Shown: positions 1 through 8,047, numbered from the stretch's first letter. The stretch: 9,458 bases of DNA from Acidimicrobiaceae bacterium (GCA_003170375.1 PMZN01000078.1:258-9715), one strand, 5' to 3'. Notes: generated by a model from the sequence alone, not told the origin. Numbers and translations: made by a program.

Positions 1-130
1 TCCGCCTGCGGGCCCGATCTCGCCGACCGGGACGCGGGTTGTCGGCGGGCCGCCGGCCAAGGTCGGGCGCAATGAGCCGTGCTGGTGCGGCAGCGGACGC
101 AAGTTCAAGGTCTGCCACGGCGCGAGCTGA
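1..130 (+). CDS. secA: SecA preprotein translocase ATPase, C-terminal end only (partial)
   Basis: Only the last 42 codons are present; the gene begins before the window, and the frame runs from base 2 to the TGA at 128-130. The tail has a Gly/Pro-rich linker, then [20 protein letters not shown], the SEC-C zinc-binding motif (C-x-C-x8-C-H) found at the C-terminus of many SecA proteins. In the family this tail binds zinc and contacts SecB and/or the ribosome, while the missing body is the ATP-driven motor that pushes preproteins through SecYEG. SEC-C motifs also occur in unrelated proteins, so the name rests on the motif, its terminal position, the preceding low-complexity linker and the neighbour: secA immediately before prfB is a common gene order. 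prfB starts six bases after the stop, which suggests co-transcription. Confidence 0.85.
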   Translation, partial: PPAGPISPTGTRVVGGPPAKVGRNEPCWCGSGRKFKVCHGAS

Positions 131-136
131 ACGATC

Positions 137-1291
137 GTGACTCGAGCATCCGACGCGGGCCCCGACGGCGCGCGCCTTGACCTCGGCGAGGTCCTGGCAT
201 CGCTTCGCGTCCGCCTCGACGCGGCGAAGGTCTACCTGAGGCTCGACGACTTGATCGAACACCTCGGAGCGCTCGAGGAGACCATCGCTGAGCCCGACCT
301 CTGGTCGGACGCCGACCAGGCTCGGAGGGTGACCTCGGAGTACGGCCGGATCCGAGACGACATCGAGGGCCTGCGCGCCCTCGACACACAGCTCGCTGAT
401 GCCGAAGCCCTGCACCTCTTGGCCGTGGAGGAAGGTGGGAGCGAGCTCGCCGACCTCGAGGGCGAGCTCACCGACATCGCCGCGACGGTCGCGAAGGCTC
501 TCGACGAGCTCGAGCTGCGCAGCTTGTTCTCCGGTGAGCACGACGAGAGGGACGCCGTCGCAGAGATCCATGCCGGCGCCGGCGGCACCGACGCCCAGGA
601 CTGGGCCGAGATGATGTTGCGCATGTACCTGCGCTGGGCCGAGCGCCGAGGGTTCGAGGTCGAAGTGGACGAGGTCTCCGAAGGAGGCGAGGCCGGCATC
701 TTGTCGGCGACCTTCATCGTGCGCGGGCGCTATGCGTACGGGCTGCTGGCCGCCGAGCGCGGCGTGCACCGTCTCGTCAGGATGTCGCCTTTCGACTCTC
801 AGCACCGGCGCCAGACGAGCTTCGCGTCACTCGATGTGGCGCCGTTCCTCGAGGACCTGTCCGAAGAGGTCGAGATCGACGAGAAGGAGCTTCGCATCGA
901 CACCTACCGCTCGTCGGGCGCCGGAGGCCAACACGTGAACGTGACTGACTCGGCCGTGCGGATAACGCATCTTCCGACCGGCATCGTCACCTCCTGCCAG
1001 AACGAGCGCAGCCAACACCAGAACAAGGCGAAAGCCCTGCAGATCCTCGCCGCCAAGCTCGCCGAGCGCCAGCGCGCAGAGCGACGAAAGGAACTGGAGA
1101 CGATTTCGGGGCCCTTGAGCGACGTCGCCTGGGGGAGCCAGATCCGGTCCTATGTCCTCGCGCCTTACCAGCTCGTCAAGGATCTGCGCAGCAGCTACGA
1201 GACGGGCAACGTCGAGGCGGTGCTGGACGGGGACCTTTACGATTTCATGATCGCGTTTCTGAGATTTCGTAGGGAACATGAGGGTTCCTGA
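137..1291 (+). CDS. prfB: Peptide chain release factor 2 (RF2)
   Basis: This 384-residue protein recognises UGA and UAA in the ribosomal A site and triggers hydrolysis of peptidyl-tRNA. The RF2-specific anticodon-like tripeptide SPF is at residues 217-219 (RF1 would have PxT), and the catalytic GGQ is at 263-265 within RSSGAGGQHVNVTDSAVR. The N-terminal 130 residues are the charged helical domain 1; the region around 140-160 (EIHAGAGGTDAQDWAEMMLR) is the conserved start of the core. The length is slightly above the usual 365-375. The start is the GTG at 137, six bases after secA; no clear Shine-Dalgarno precedes it and no better start is seen before the conserved N-terminal helix. The frame is open throughout, so the in-frame UGA autoregulatory frameshift of many bacterial prfB genes is absent, as in other actinobacteria. 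A 93-bp gap separates it from ftsE. Confidence 0.97.
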   Translation: MTRASDAGPDGARLDLGEVLASLRVRLDAAKVYLRLDDLIEHLGALEETIAEPDLWSDADQARRVTSEYGRIRDDIEGLRALDTQLADAEALHLLAVEEGGSELADLEGELTDIAATVAKALDELELRSLFSGEHDERDAVAEIHAGAGGTDAQDWAEMMLRMYLRWAERRGFEVEVDEVSEGGEAGILSATFIVRGRYAYGLLAAERGVHRLVRMSPFDSQHRRQTSFASLDVAPFLEDLSEEVEIDEKELRIDTYRSSGAGGQHVNVTDSAVRITHLPTGIVTSCQNERSQHQNKAKALQILAAKLAERQRAERRKELETISGPLSDVAWGSQIRSYVLAPYQLVKDLRSSYETGNVEAVLDGDLYDFMIAFLRFRREHEGS

Positions 1292-1299
1292 GCGCGAGA

Positions 1300-1366
1300 T
1301 GTTCCGTTACCCCTTTGTCACAAGCCTGGCTGGTAGCCTGCGACAGGGGGATTTTGTGCCGGAACA
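1300..1366 (+). promoter_or_regulatory. Dyad-rich prfB-ftsE intergenic leader
   Basis: The 93 bases between prfB and ftsE contain nested complementary segments: TGTTCCG (1300-1306) with CGGAACA (1360-1366), CCCC (1310-1313) with GGGG (1346-1349), and TGTC (1316-1319) with GACA (1342-1345). CACAA (1319-1323) can instead pair with TTGTG (1354-1358), giving a possible alternative fold. No T-tract follows, so a classical intrinsic terminator is not supported. A weak promoter-like pair, TTGTCA (1315-1320) and TAGCCT (1334-1339), has only 13 bases between its elements. The region could form an RNA structure that tunes ftsEX expression or carry the ftsE promoter. The pairing is seen; the function is inferred. 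Confidence 0.35.
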
Positions 1367-1384
1367 CGGGGAAGAAGGGGACCG

Positions 1385-2208
<824 letters not shown>

Positions 2209-2209
<1 letters not shown>

Positions 2210-3084
2210 TGCCTATCTCGCCGGGTTACGTAGTTCGCGAAACTGCGACCAACCTGTGGCGGAACCGGTTGATGGCGATCGCGGCGATCCTCACCGTCGC
2301 CGTTTCGCTCTCCCTCGTCGGCACGGCGCTGTTGATGCGCCAAGCGGTGAACAACGAGCTCGTGCAGTTGAACCAGAACGTGGACCTACAGGTCTTCGTG
2401 CAGCCGAAGGCCTCGGCGGCCGAGGTGGCGACACTGCGCACCACGATCACCCAGACGCCTCAGATCCGCAAGGTCGTCTACCTCGACCACGAGGAGTCCT
2501 ACAGGCTTGCATGCCGGATCAGCGGCCAGACCGTCTGCAGCGTGCTGAACGAGCAGACGACCCCGCCGGTGTTCCAGTGCACCTTGACCAATCCCGGGGG
2601 GGCGGCTGCTGTCGCAAGCGTTCTCCAGCACCTTGCGGGTGTCTTCCAGGTCACCTACCCCTCCCAGGCGGCGCACACCTTGACAGCGGTGAGCAATGTC
2701 CTGCAGGTGGTGCTGCTCGTGATCGCTGTCGTGTTGCTGATCTCGGCGTTGGTGCTGATCTTGAACGCCATCCGGATGGCGATCTTCTCCCGCAGGCGAG
2801 AAGTCGGCGTCATGCGCCTCGTCGGCGCGACGAGCTGGTTCATCCGGCTGCCGTTCATGGTGGAGGGCCTTGTGCAGGGACTGATCGGAGCGATCGTGGC
2901 TGCCGGGATCGTGCTGCTCGGGGACCTCGGCATCCGCACGTTGATCAGGCACTTTCGAGAGTTCTCATCGGCCGTCGTGCCCGGCCACGACGTGATCATC
3001 ACCGAGATCCTCGTCGTCGTCATGGGCGCGCTGATCGGCGCCATCGGCTCGGCTGTGGCAGTGAGACAGTTCCTCGACGTCTGA
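2209..3084 (+). CDS. ftsX: Cell-division ABC transporter membrane subunit FtsX
   Basis: This 291-residue protein is the membrane partner of FtsE. It does not move a solute; in the family it passes the ATPase conformational change to periplasmic or extracellular peptidoglycan hydrolases or their adaptors. Four membrane segments are visible at about residues 21-43, 166-188, 213-237 and 263-285. The large extracellular domain (about 44-165) lies between the first two, the standard FtsX topology. That domain contains three cysteines (C102, C110, C124). The motif SRRREVGVMRLVGAT (194-208), after the second helix, matches the conserved FtsX coupling region. The ATG at 2209 overlaps the ftsE TGA (2207-2209), indicating translational coupling and equal production of the subunits. 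In many actinobacteria smpB, or a hydrolase gene, follows ftsX; neither is here, and the next genes are convergent. Confidence 0.95.
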
Positions 3085-3119
3085 GCGAGCCTCGGTGGGC
3101 TCCGCCACGCCGGGCCCGA

Positions 3120-3132
3120 ACCCGCTGCGGGT
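3120..3132. terminator. Possible weak terminator hairpin between convergent ftsX and permease genes
   Basis: ACCCG (3120-3124) and CGGGT (3128-3132) form a 5-bp stem with a CTG loop in the 82-base gap between the ftsX stop and the end of the oppositely oriented permease gene. The palindrome CGGGCCCG (3111-3118) lies just before it. No T-run follows on either strand, so at best this is a GC-rich, weak or bidirectional terminator. The assignment rests mainly on position. Confidence 0.25.
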
Positions 3133-3166
3133 CAGTGCTCGGCTGGGTGCGGTCGCCTGTGACCTC

Positions 3167-3985
3167 TCAGCACAGGACGTCCTTGCGTTGGAACAAACGA
3201 AAGGCGAGGACAAGGGGCACGACTCCCCAGATCGCAGCAGAGATCGCACCGCGCCCCATGCCCTCGAGCGAGCCACCGGGCACGAACAGGTGCGTCCACG
3301 CCTCGAGGTAGTGCACCGGCAGGAGCGGGTGGATACGGCTGAGCCCGGGCAGGGCGTCGAGGATCGCCGAGACTATGTAGAGCCCGATGCCCGAAGCCAT
3401 GGCGGCGAGGGCGTTCTCGGTCGCCACCCCGACCAGAGTTGCGACCCCGACCACGCTGAGCATGCTGAAAAGCGTGTACGCGGTCGCAAGCAGCAGGCGA
3501 GCAAGTGAGCCTCCGACCGACAGGGTCAAGATGGGTGAGCCGCTCGAGATCCCAAAGGTGTGGATCGGATGCAGCCCGAAGAAGCCAATGCCGACGATCG
3601 TCCCGGTGATCGGGATCAACACGGCAGCGGCGACGGCCAGCACGACCGAGACGCTGAGCTTGGAGGCGAGCACCTTGGGGCGTGCCACCGGCCGGATCAG
3701 CAGGTATCGCAGCGACCCCCACCGCGCTTCGGAGGCGATGGGCTCTCCTGTGAAGATCGCGAACACGATCGGGATGAGCAGCACCGACGAGAACGACAGC
3801 GCAAGGACCCCGATGACGATGCCGGACTGGTGAGTCACAAAGTTCAGGCCGTCCCCGCCACCCCCGTTCTTGTTGCCTCCAAGCTCGAAGCCAAGCCCGA
3901 TGAGAAACGGGATGATGACGCATATCGCCGCGACCACCCAGGTGCGCACACGGCGGATCTGCTTGGCGAACTCGACAGCGATCAT
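3167..3985 (-). CDS. ABC-2 type transporter permease
   Basis: This 272-residue integral membrane protein has six predicted helices at about residues 14-34, 55-79, 108-137, 160-184, 190-213 and 245-264. The cytoplasmic loop after helix 2 contains SEARWGSLRYLLIRPVAR (85-102), the conserved coupling region of ABC-2 permeases, close to the common form SExxxGTLRxLLxRPVSR. A Gly/Asn-rich loop (36-46) follows helix 1. Its ATG overlaps the ATPase stop by four bases (ATGA, 3982-3985, read on the minus strand). A GGGGAG ribosome-binding sequence lies eight bases upstream, inside the ATPase gene. With that ATPase it should form an exporter, probably two copies of each. The substrate cannot be read from sequence; relatives paired with BcrA/LanF-like ATPases include peptide-antibiotic resistance pumps, but many have no known cargo. 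Confidence 0.9.
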   Translation of the reverse strand: MIAVEFAKQIRRVRTWVVAAICVIIPFLIGLGFELGGNKNGGGGDGLNFVTHQSGIVIGVLALSFSSVLLIPIVFAIFTGEPIASEARWGSLRYLLIRPVARPKVLASKLSVSVVLAVAAAVLIPITGTIVGIGFFGLHPIHTFGISSGSPILTLSVGGSLARLLLATAYTLFSMLSVVGVATLVGVATENALAAMASGIGLYIVSAILDALPGLSRIHPLLPVHYLEAWTHLFVPGGSLEGMGRGAISAAIWGVVPLVLAFRLFQRKDVLC

Positions 3986-4896
3986 ACGGAGTGCTCCCCG
4001 ACGAGCTCGAGGAACGCGTCCTCGAGGCTTCGGCGCGGTGTCACGGTGTCGACGCGCAAGCCCGCTCCAACGAGCGCCGCGACGAGATCAGAGCGCTCAG
4101 CGCCATCGAGCTGGACGACGATCCCGGGTGGGGAGGGCTCAACGCTTTGCACGCCGGGCAACCCCGCCAAGAGCGCGGCCGCTGCATTGGGGTCGTCGAC
4201 CTCCAGGTATGCCGATGCGACCGAGGCCGTCACCTCGGCGACGGTCCCAGCTTGCATCAGCCGCCCACGGTGTACGACGACGACGTGGCTGCAGGTCTGC
4301 TCGACCTCGCTCAGCAGGTGGGACGAGAGGAGGATCGTCGTGCCGCTCGCGGCGATGCGCAACAGCGACTCGCGGACCTCGACGATCTGTCGTGGGTCGA
4401 GCCCGTTGACCGGCTCGTCCAAGACGAGGAGCTCCGGCTTGCCGAGGAGCGCCTGAGCGAAGCCAAGACGTTGGCGCATCCCGTGGGAGTACGTCTTCAC
4501 CTTTCGATCCGCCGCCGGGCCGAGACCGGAGATATCGAGCGAGTGGTCGAGATGTGCGTCCGACAGCGCCCTGCCGCCAGCACGCCAGTAAAGCTCGAGG
4601 TTGCGCCTGCCCGACAGGTGGGGCACGAACCCGGGACCCTCCACGAGCGCCCCGACCCTCGAGAGCACGGCAATGCCGGGCCTTATGGTCTCGCCGAAGA
4701 TCGCCATGGTCCCGCTCGTCGGCCGGATAAGACCGAGAAGTGCTCGGAGCGTCGTCGTCTTGCCGGCCCCGTTGGGACCCAGGAGACCGACGACCTGGCC
4801 GCGGCGCACGGTGAAGGACAAGTCATCGACGGCAACCACGCCGGCACCGAACCGCTTGGTCAGGTCCGTGACCTCGATGACCACGGGGGCATCCAT
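3982..4896 (-). CDS. ABC transporter ATP-binding protein, BcrA/LanF-like
   Basis: This is the 304-residue cytoplasmic ATPase of the exporter encoded with the permease at 3167-3985. Motifs are Walker A GPNGAGKTT (40-48), Walker B LLVLDEP (156-162), the D-loop NGLD (164-167) and switch H193 in LLSSHLLSEVEQ. The usual Q-loop glutamine is replaced in VGALVEGPGFVPHL (81-94), and the signature is YSHGMRQRL (136-144) rather than LSGGQ. Both changes are typical of the bacitracin/lantibiotic-export subfamily. A C-terminal regulatory domain (about 225-304) ends with the common SLEDAFLEL motif. The chosen start, ATG at 4896, fits where homology begins (VIEVTDLTKRFG). The frame stays open to 5163, but that part is Arg/Pro-rich and would run antisense into the protease gene. 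An ATG at 5001 remains a less likely alternative. Confidence 0.92.
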   Translation of the reverse strand: MDAPVVIEVTDLTKRFGAGVVAVDDLSFTVRRGQVVGLLGPNGAGKTTTLRALLGLIRPTSGTMAIFGETIRPGIAVLSRVGALVEGPGFVPHLSGRRNLELYWRAGGRALSDAHLDHSLDISGLGPAADRKVKTYSHGMRQRLGFAQALLGKPELLVLDEPVNGLDPRQIVEVRESLLRIAASGTTILLSSHLLSEVEQTCSHVVVVHRGRLMQAGTVAEVTASVASAYLEVDDPNAAAALLAGLPGVQSVEPSPPGIVVQLDGAERSDLVAALVGAGLRVDTVTPRRSLEDAFLELVGEHSV

Positions 4897-5018
4897 CGCC
4901 GGCAGCCTACGGTGGTCCGCGCCGTTCCCTCCGTCAGGCAGGCCGCCTGCTTCCTCCCGTGACGGGGCCGCCACTACGCTCTCAGCGACACGTATCGCCA
5001 TCAAAGAGAGACCTCTCG
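4897..5018. promoter_or_regulatory. Divergent intergenic region with two dyads
   Basis: These 122 bases separate the diverging ABC ATPase and sedolisin genes and should carry both promoters. GCAGG (4938-4942) and CCTGC (4946-4950) form a stem that extends by one wobble and one A-T pair to 4936-4952. Immediately downstream is the 11-base interrupted palindrome CCCGTGACGGG (4956-4966), which could be an operator. A possible -10 for the protease is TACGCT (4975-4980), but no convincing -35 is seen at the right distance. The dyads are read directly; regulatory roles are inferred. Confidence 0.4.
5003..5010 (+). promoter_or_regulatory. Ribosome-binding site deciding the sedolisin start
   Basis: AAAGAGAG lies eight bases before the ATG at 5019. 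It is the best Shine-Dalgarno-like sequence near the gene and favours this start over the upstream in-frame GTG at 4959. GAGA (5006-5009) can pair with TCTC (5014-5017) just before the start codon, forming a very short hairpin that might partly hide the site. Confidence 0.5.
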
Positions 5019-7307
5019 ATGCACGAAGGGGACAAAGCGACACGCGGGGCGCTTTCGCGACGCGGTCGCAGACACGGACGCGGCCTGCGCGTGGTGGTGG
5101 GTGCCGCGGCGTGCCTGGCCGGATTCGCGGGAGCTGCGACGCCCGGCAGTTCGGCGACGGCATCGGTCACGACAACGGGATCGCCCCGGGTTCTGGGCCG
5201 GTTCGTGCGCATGGGCTCCGCGCCCCGGGTGCCGCGCGCAGCGGCTCTTCTCGGCCGGGTCCGGGGATCGCAGACGATCGAGCTCGACGTCGCCCTTCGT
5301 CCCCGCGATCCTGCGGCGTTGGCAAGGTTCGCCAGCGCGGTCTCGACTCCGGGATCTCCGGAGTTTCGCCGGTATCTTCGCCCGGGCGCCTTCGGAGCAG
5401 CCTTCGGGGCGACGGAGGCAACCGTGGCCTCGACGACCGCCGCGCTCGAGGGGCTCGGCCTGCATGTTGGCCCGGTGGCCTCCAACCGCCTCATCGTCAA
5501 GGTCTCCTCGACGGTGGCGATCGCCGAGCGCGCCTTTGCCACGACGCTCGTGCGCTATCGCCTCGGATCCGGGGCCCTCGTCTACGCGAACCTGTCAGCG
5601 CCGCGAGTCCCAGCAGCTCTCGCCGGCCGGATCCAGGCGATCGCAGGCCTGAGCGACTTGGCGCTGTCACATCCAGACGGGCTTTCGCGTCCCGATCCGA
5701 GCGCCGGGGTGCGTGCCCGCAGTTCGTTGAAGGAGAGCGCCGTCGACACGGACGGCCCGCAGCCTTGCCCGGCAGCGACCAGCGCCGCTTCAGTTGCTGA
5801 TGTCTACACCGCCGACCAGCTCGCAACGGCTTACGGCTTCTCGGGTCTCTACGCGGCAGGTGATTTCGGAGCCGGCGAGACGATAGCGGTCTTCGAGCTC
5901 GAACCGTTCAATGAGGTGGACGTCCGGGCTTACGACGAGTGCTATTTCCCGGATCAGGCTGCCGCCATGGAGTCGGCGCTGCACGTTCTAAGCGTCGACG
6001 GCAGCAACGGAAGGGCCCCCGCCACCGACGTCGAGTCGACACTCGACGTCGAGGACGTCAGCAGCTTTGCGCCACAAGCGACTATCGATGTGTACGAGGG
6101 ACCCAACAACGGCGCAGGCCCGCTCGACGTCTTCAGCGCGATCGTCTCGCAGGACCGCGCCCAGGTGATCTCAACGTCATGGGGCAACTGCGAGGCGCAA
6201 GCCGGCGGCAGCCAGGTCACCTCGGTCGAGGCCAACTTGTTCGAGGAGGCGGCCGCACAGGGTCAAACCGTCGTGGCCGCGTCCGGCGACGACGGCTCGA
6301 CTGATTGTGGCGCCCCGAGCGGCACCCAGGCCGCGGTCGCCGCCGTTGACGACCCCGGCAGCCAGCCGTATGTGACGAGCATCGGCGGCACGTCGCTGAC
6401 CGCGCTCGGCCCGACACCGACCGAGACCGTCTGGAACAACTCAAACGGTGCCGGCGGAGGCGGCATCTCGTCGAACTGGGCGATGCCCGCGTACCAGTCG
6501 GATGCCTCACCGGCGCTGGGCGTGATCAAGTCGTACTCCTCACCCGAGCCGTGCAGCGCGCCGACCGGCTACTGCCGGGAGGTTCCCGACGTCTCGGCCG
6601 ATGCCAACCCGAATACCGGTCTTGTCATCGACTGGGGCGGCTGGGGCGGCTGGACCCCCGTGGGGGGCACGAGCCTGGCGGCGCCGCTGTGGGCGGCGCT
6701 GGTCGCGCTCACAGACGCGTGGCCGGCCTGCAGTGCTCACACTGTCGGGTTCCTGAACCCGGCGCTCTACTCGATCGCAGGCAAGAGCGCATATGCGAGC
6801 GCCTTGAACGACGTCACGAGAGGCGACAACCACTTGCTTTCGATTCCCGACTGGTGGCGGTACCCGGCTACCGTCGGATATGACCTCGCGTCCGGCCTCG
6901 GGACACCCGATGCCGCCAACCCCTCCGGAGGAGGCCTGGTCGCCCAGCTGTGCGCGCTGCCAGAGAGCGGAGGAGTGCAGTACGCGTCTCCGACGAAGTC
7001 GTCGATCACGGCCTCGGAGCACAATGTCGACGCGGACCGCACGTCGTTCTCCACGATCACAGTCACCCTGCGCACGAGGTTCGGCCTACCTGTTGCCGCC
7101 AAGCGGGTGTGGCTCGTCGCGACCACGACCCCGCCGGCTGCGATGAGAACCAAGATCAGACCAATGCCCAGGACCACCAATGTGAAGGGAGAGGCGATCT
7201 TCCAAGTGAGCGATACCTTGATTCAGAAGGTCATCTACCGCGCCACCGACCTCACGGACGGGGTCCTGCTGTTCCCGTCGGTGACCGTGGCCTACGTGAA
7301 GCCATGA
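5019..7307 (+). CDS. Secreted S53 sedolisin (kumamolisin-like) protease with C-terminal Ig-like domain
   Basis: This 762-residue exported serine-carboxyl peptidase belongs to a family usually active at acid pH. An Arg-rich N-terminus (RRGRRHGRG, 14-22) and hydrophobic stretch (25-40) form a signal peptide. A pro-kumamolisin activation domain covers about 84-213 (STPGSPEFRRYL, RAFATTLVRY). The catalytic domain begins near DVYTADQLATAYGF (residue 262). The catalytic Glu and Asp are E339 and D343 in ESTLD, the oxyanion Asp is D424 in ASGDDGS, and the nucleophile is S552 in GGTSLAAP. Probable calcium ligands lie around D598 (LNDVTRGD) and D622 (GYDLASGLGTP). Residues about 660-762 resemble a bacterial Big-1 Ig-like domain: ITVTLRTRFGLPVAAKRVWL, then GEAIFQVSD and YRATDLTDGVLLFPSVTVAY. 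Such domains often serve in adhesion or as spacers. The stop overlaps the next start (ATGA). It is probably self-processed outside the cell; the substrate is unknown. Confidence 0.94.
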   Translation: MHEGDKATRGALSRRGRRHGRGLRVVVGAAACLAGFAGAATPGSSATASVTTTGSPRVLGRFVRMGSAPRVPRAAALLGRVRGSQTIELDVALRPRDPAALARFASAVSTPGSPEFRRYLRPGAFGAAFGATEATVASTTAALEGLGLHVGPVASNRLIVKVSSTVAIAERAFATTLVRYRLGSGALVYANLSAPRVPAALAGRIQAIAGLSDLALSHPDGLSRPDPSAGVRARSSLKESAVDTDGPQPCPAATSAASVADVYTADQLATAYGFSGLYAAGDFGAGETIAVFELEPFNEVDVRAYDECYFPDQAAAMESALHVLSVDGSNGRAPATDVESTLDVEDVSSFAPQATIDVYEGPNNGAGPLDVFSAIVSQDRAQVISTSWGNCEAQAGGSQVTSVEANLFEEAAAQGQTVVAASGDDGSTDCGAPSGTQAAVAAVDDPGSQPYVTSIGGTSLTALGPTPTETVWNNSNGAGGGGISSNWAMPAYQSDASPALGVIKSYSSPEPCSAPTGYCREVPDVSADANPNTGLVIDWGGWGGWTPVGGTSLAAPLWAALVALTDAWPACSAHTVGFLNPALYSIAGKSAYASALNDVTRGDNHLLSIPDWWRYPATVGYDLASGLGTPDAANPSGGGLVAQLCALPESGGVQYASPTKSSITASEHNVDADRTSFSTITVTLRTRFGLPVAAKRVWLVATTTPPAAMRTKIRPMPRTTNVKGEAIFQVSDTLIQKVIYRATDLTDGVLLFPSVTVAYVKP
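6026..6051 (+). repeat. 11-bp perfect inverted repeat inside the sedolisin gene
   Basis: CGACGTCGAGT (6026-6036) and ACTCGACGTCG (6041-6051) are exact reverse complements separated by CGAC. The repeat covers the codons for T-D-V-E-S-T-L-D-V-E, including catalytic E339 and D343. The mRNA could form a strong 11-bp hairpin here. It may simply follow from a near-palindromic codon series (GAC GTC GAG / CTC GAC GTC) in GC-rich DNA. Confidence 0.75.
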
Positions 7308-8047
7308 GGGGCGTGATCCTCGCCGGCGGTACGGGCAGCCGGCTTCATCCTCTGACCCGGATCACCAACAAGCACCTGTTGCCGATCGGTGACCGGCCCA
7401 TGATCAGCTACGGGATCGAGGCGCTCGTGAAGGCCGGGGTCACCGAGATGATGGTCGTGACGGGCGGCACGCACGCGGGCGAGTTCCTCAGGCTCTTGTC
7501 GAACGGCCAGGAGTTCGGCGTGGAGCGCCTGCTCTACGCGTACCAGGAACGGGCGGGAGGGATCGCCGAGGCCCTGGGACTGGCAGCTCAGTTCGTCGGG
7601 GACGACGCCGCGGTCGTGATGCTGGCCGACAACATCTTCGGCCGGTCGTTCGTGTCTTCGGTGCGTCGGTTCGGCGATCGACCAAAAGGAGCCCGCCTGC
7701 TGCTGGCCGAAGTCAAGGACCCGGCTCACCTTCGCCATCTCGGCGTGCCCGAGCTCGACGAGTCGGGGAGGATCGTGCGGATCGTCGAGAAACCGGACGA
7801 CCCTCCGAGCACGTACTGCGTCACCGGCGTCTACCTCTATGACTCCGGGGTCTTCGACGTGATACGCACTCTGCGACCGTCAGGGCGCGGTGAGCTCGAG
7901 ATCACCGACGTGAACAACCATTACGTCGCCGAAGGCCTCATCGACTACGACGTGCAGGAAGGCTTCTGGGGTGACGCGGGCGAGTCCATCGACGCGTACT
8001 ACGCCGTGAACGATCATGTTCGTCGCTACGGCGCCAACCTGGACTGA
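7304..8047 (+). CDS. RmlA-like sugar-1-phosphate nucleotidyltransferase, short form
   Basis: This 247-residue cytoplasmic enzyme most likely joins a nucleoside triphosphate (dTTP or UTP) to a sugar 1-phosphate, releasing pyrophosphate and giving an NDP-sugar such as dTDP-glucose. The N-terminal signature MRGVILAGGTGSRLHPLT is the NTP-binding loop. NKHLLPIGDRPMISYGIEAL is the typical nucleotidyltransferase continuation. YQERAGGIAEALGLA (about 83-97) and MLADNIFG (about 106-113) match the base/sugar-binding segment and the metal-binding Asp region. VEKPDDPPSTYCVTGVYLYD and FWGDAGESIDAYYAVN are late family motifs. Classical RmlA has about 290 residues; this fits the shorter class lacking the C-terminal extension, so the exact nucleotide and sugar are uncertain. 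The ATG overlaps the protease stop by four bases, and homology begins exactly there, so the start is secure. No other rml genes are in view. Confidence 0.9.
   Translation: MRGVILAGGTGSRLHPLTRITNKHLLPIGDRPMISYGIEALVKAGVTEMMVVTGGTHAGEFLRLLSNGQEFGVERLLYAYQERAGGIAEALGLAAQFVGDDAAVVMLADNIFGRSFVSSVRRFGDRPKGARLLLAEVKDPAHLRHLGVPELDESGRIVRIVEKPDDPPSTYCVTGVYLYDSGVFDVIRTLRPSGRGELEITDVNNHYVAEGLIDYDVQEGFWGDAGESIDAYYAVNDHVRRYGANLD

Noticed and set aside
218..245. Remnant of the RF2 programmed frameshift site (GTCTACCTGAGG)
   Set aside because: The TGA there is in the +1 frame, not in the reading frame, and the whole gene is open without a shift. Other actinobacterial RF2 genes also lack the recoding site.
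4959..5018. Upstream GTG start for the sedolisin
   Set aside because: It would put 20 polar residues before the signal peptide; the ATG at 5019 has a better ribosome-binding site and a normal signal-peptide start.
4897..5163. N-terminal extension of the ABC ATPase frame by 89 residues
   Set aside because: The extension is Arg/Pro-rich, matches no ABC domain, lies antisense to the protease signal-peptide codons and would remove the divergent promoter region.
6632..6653. 9-base tandem repeat CTGGGGCGG x2
   Set aside because: It encodes a WGGWGGW stretch just before the catalytic Ser motif of the protease; two copies within a coding region are not meaningful as a repeat element.
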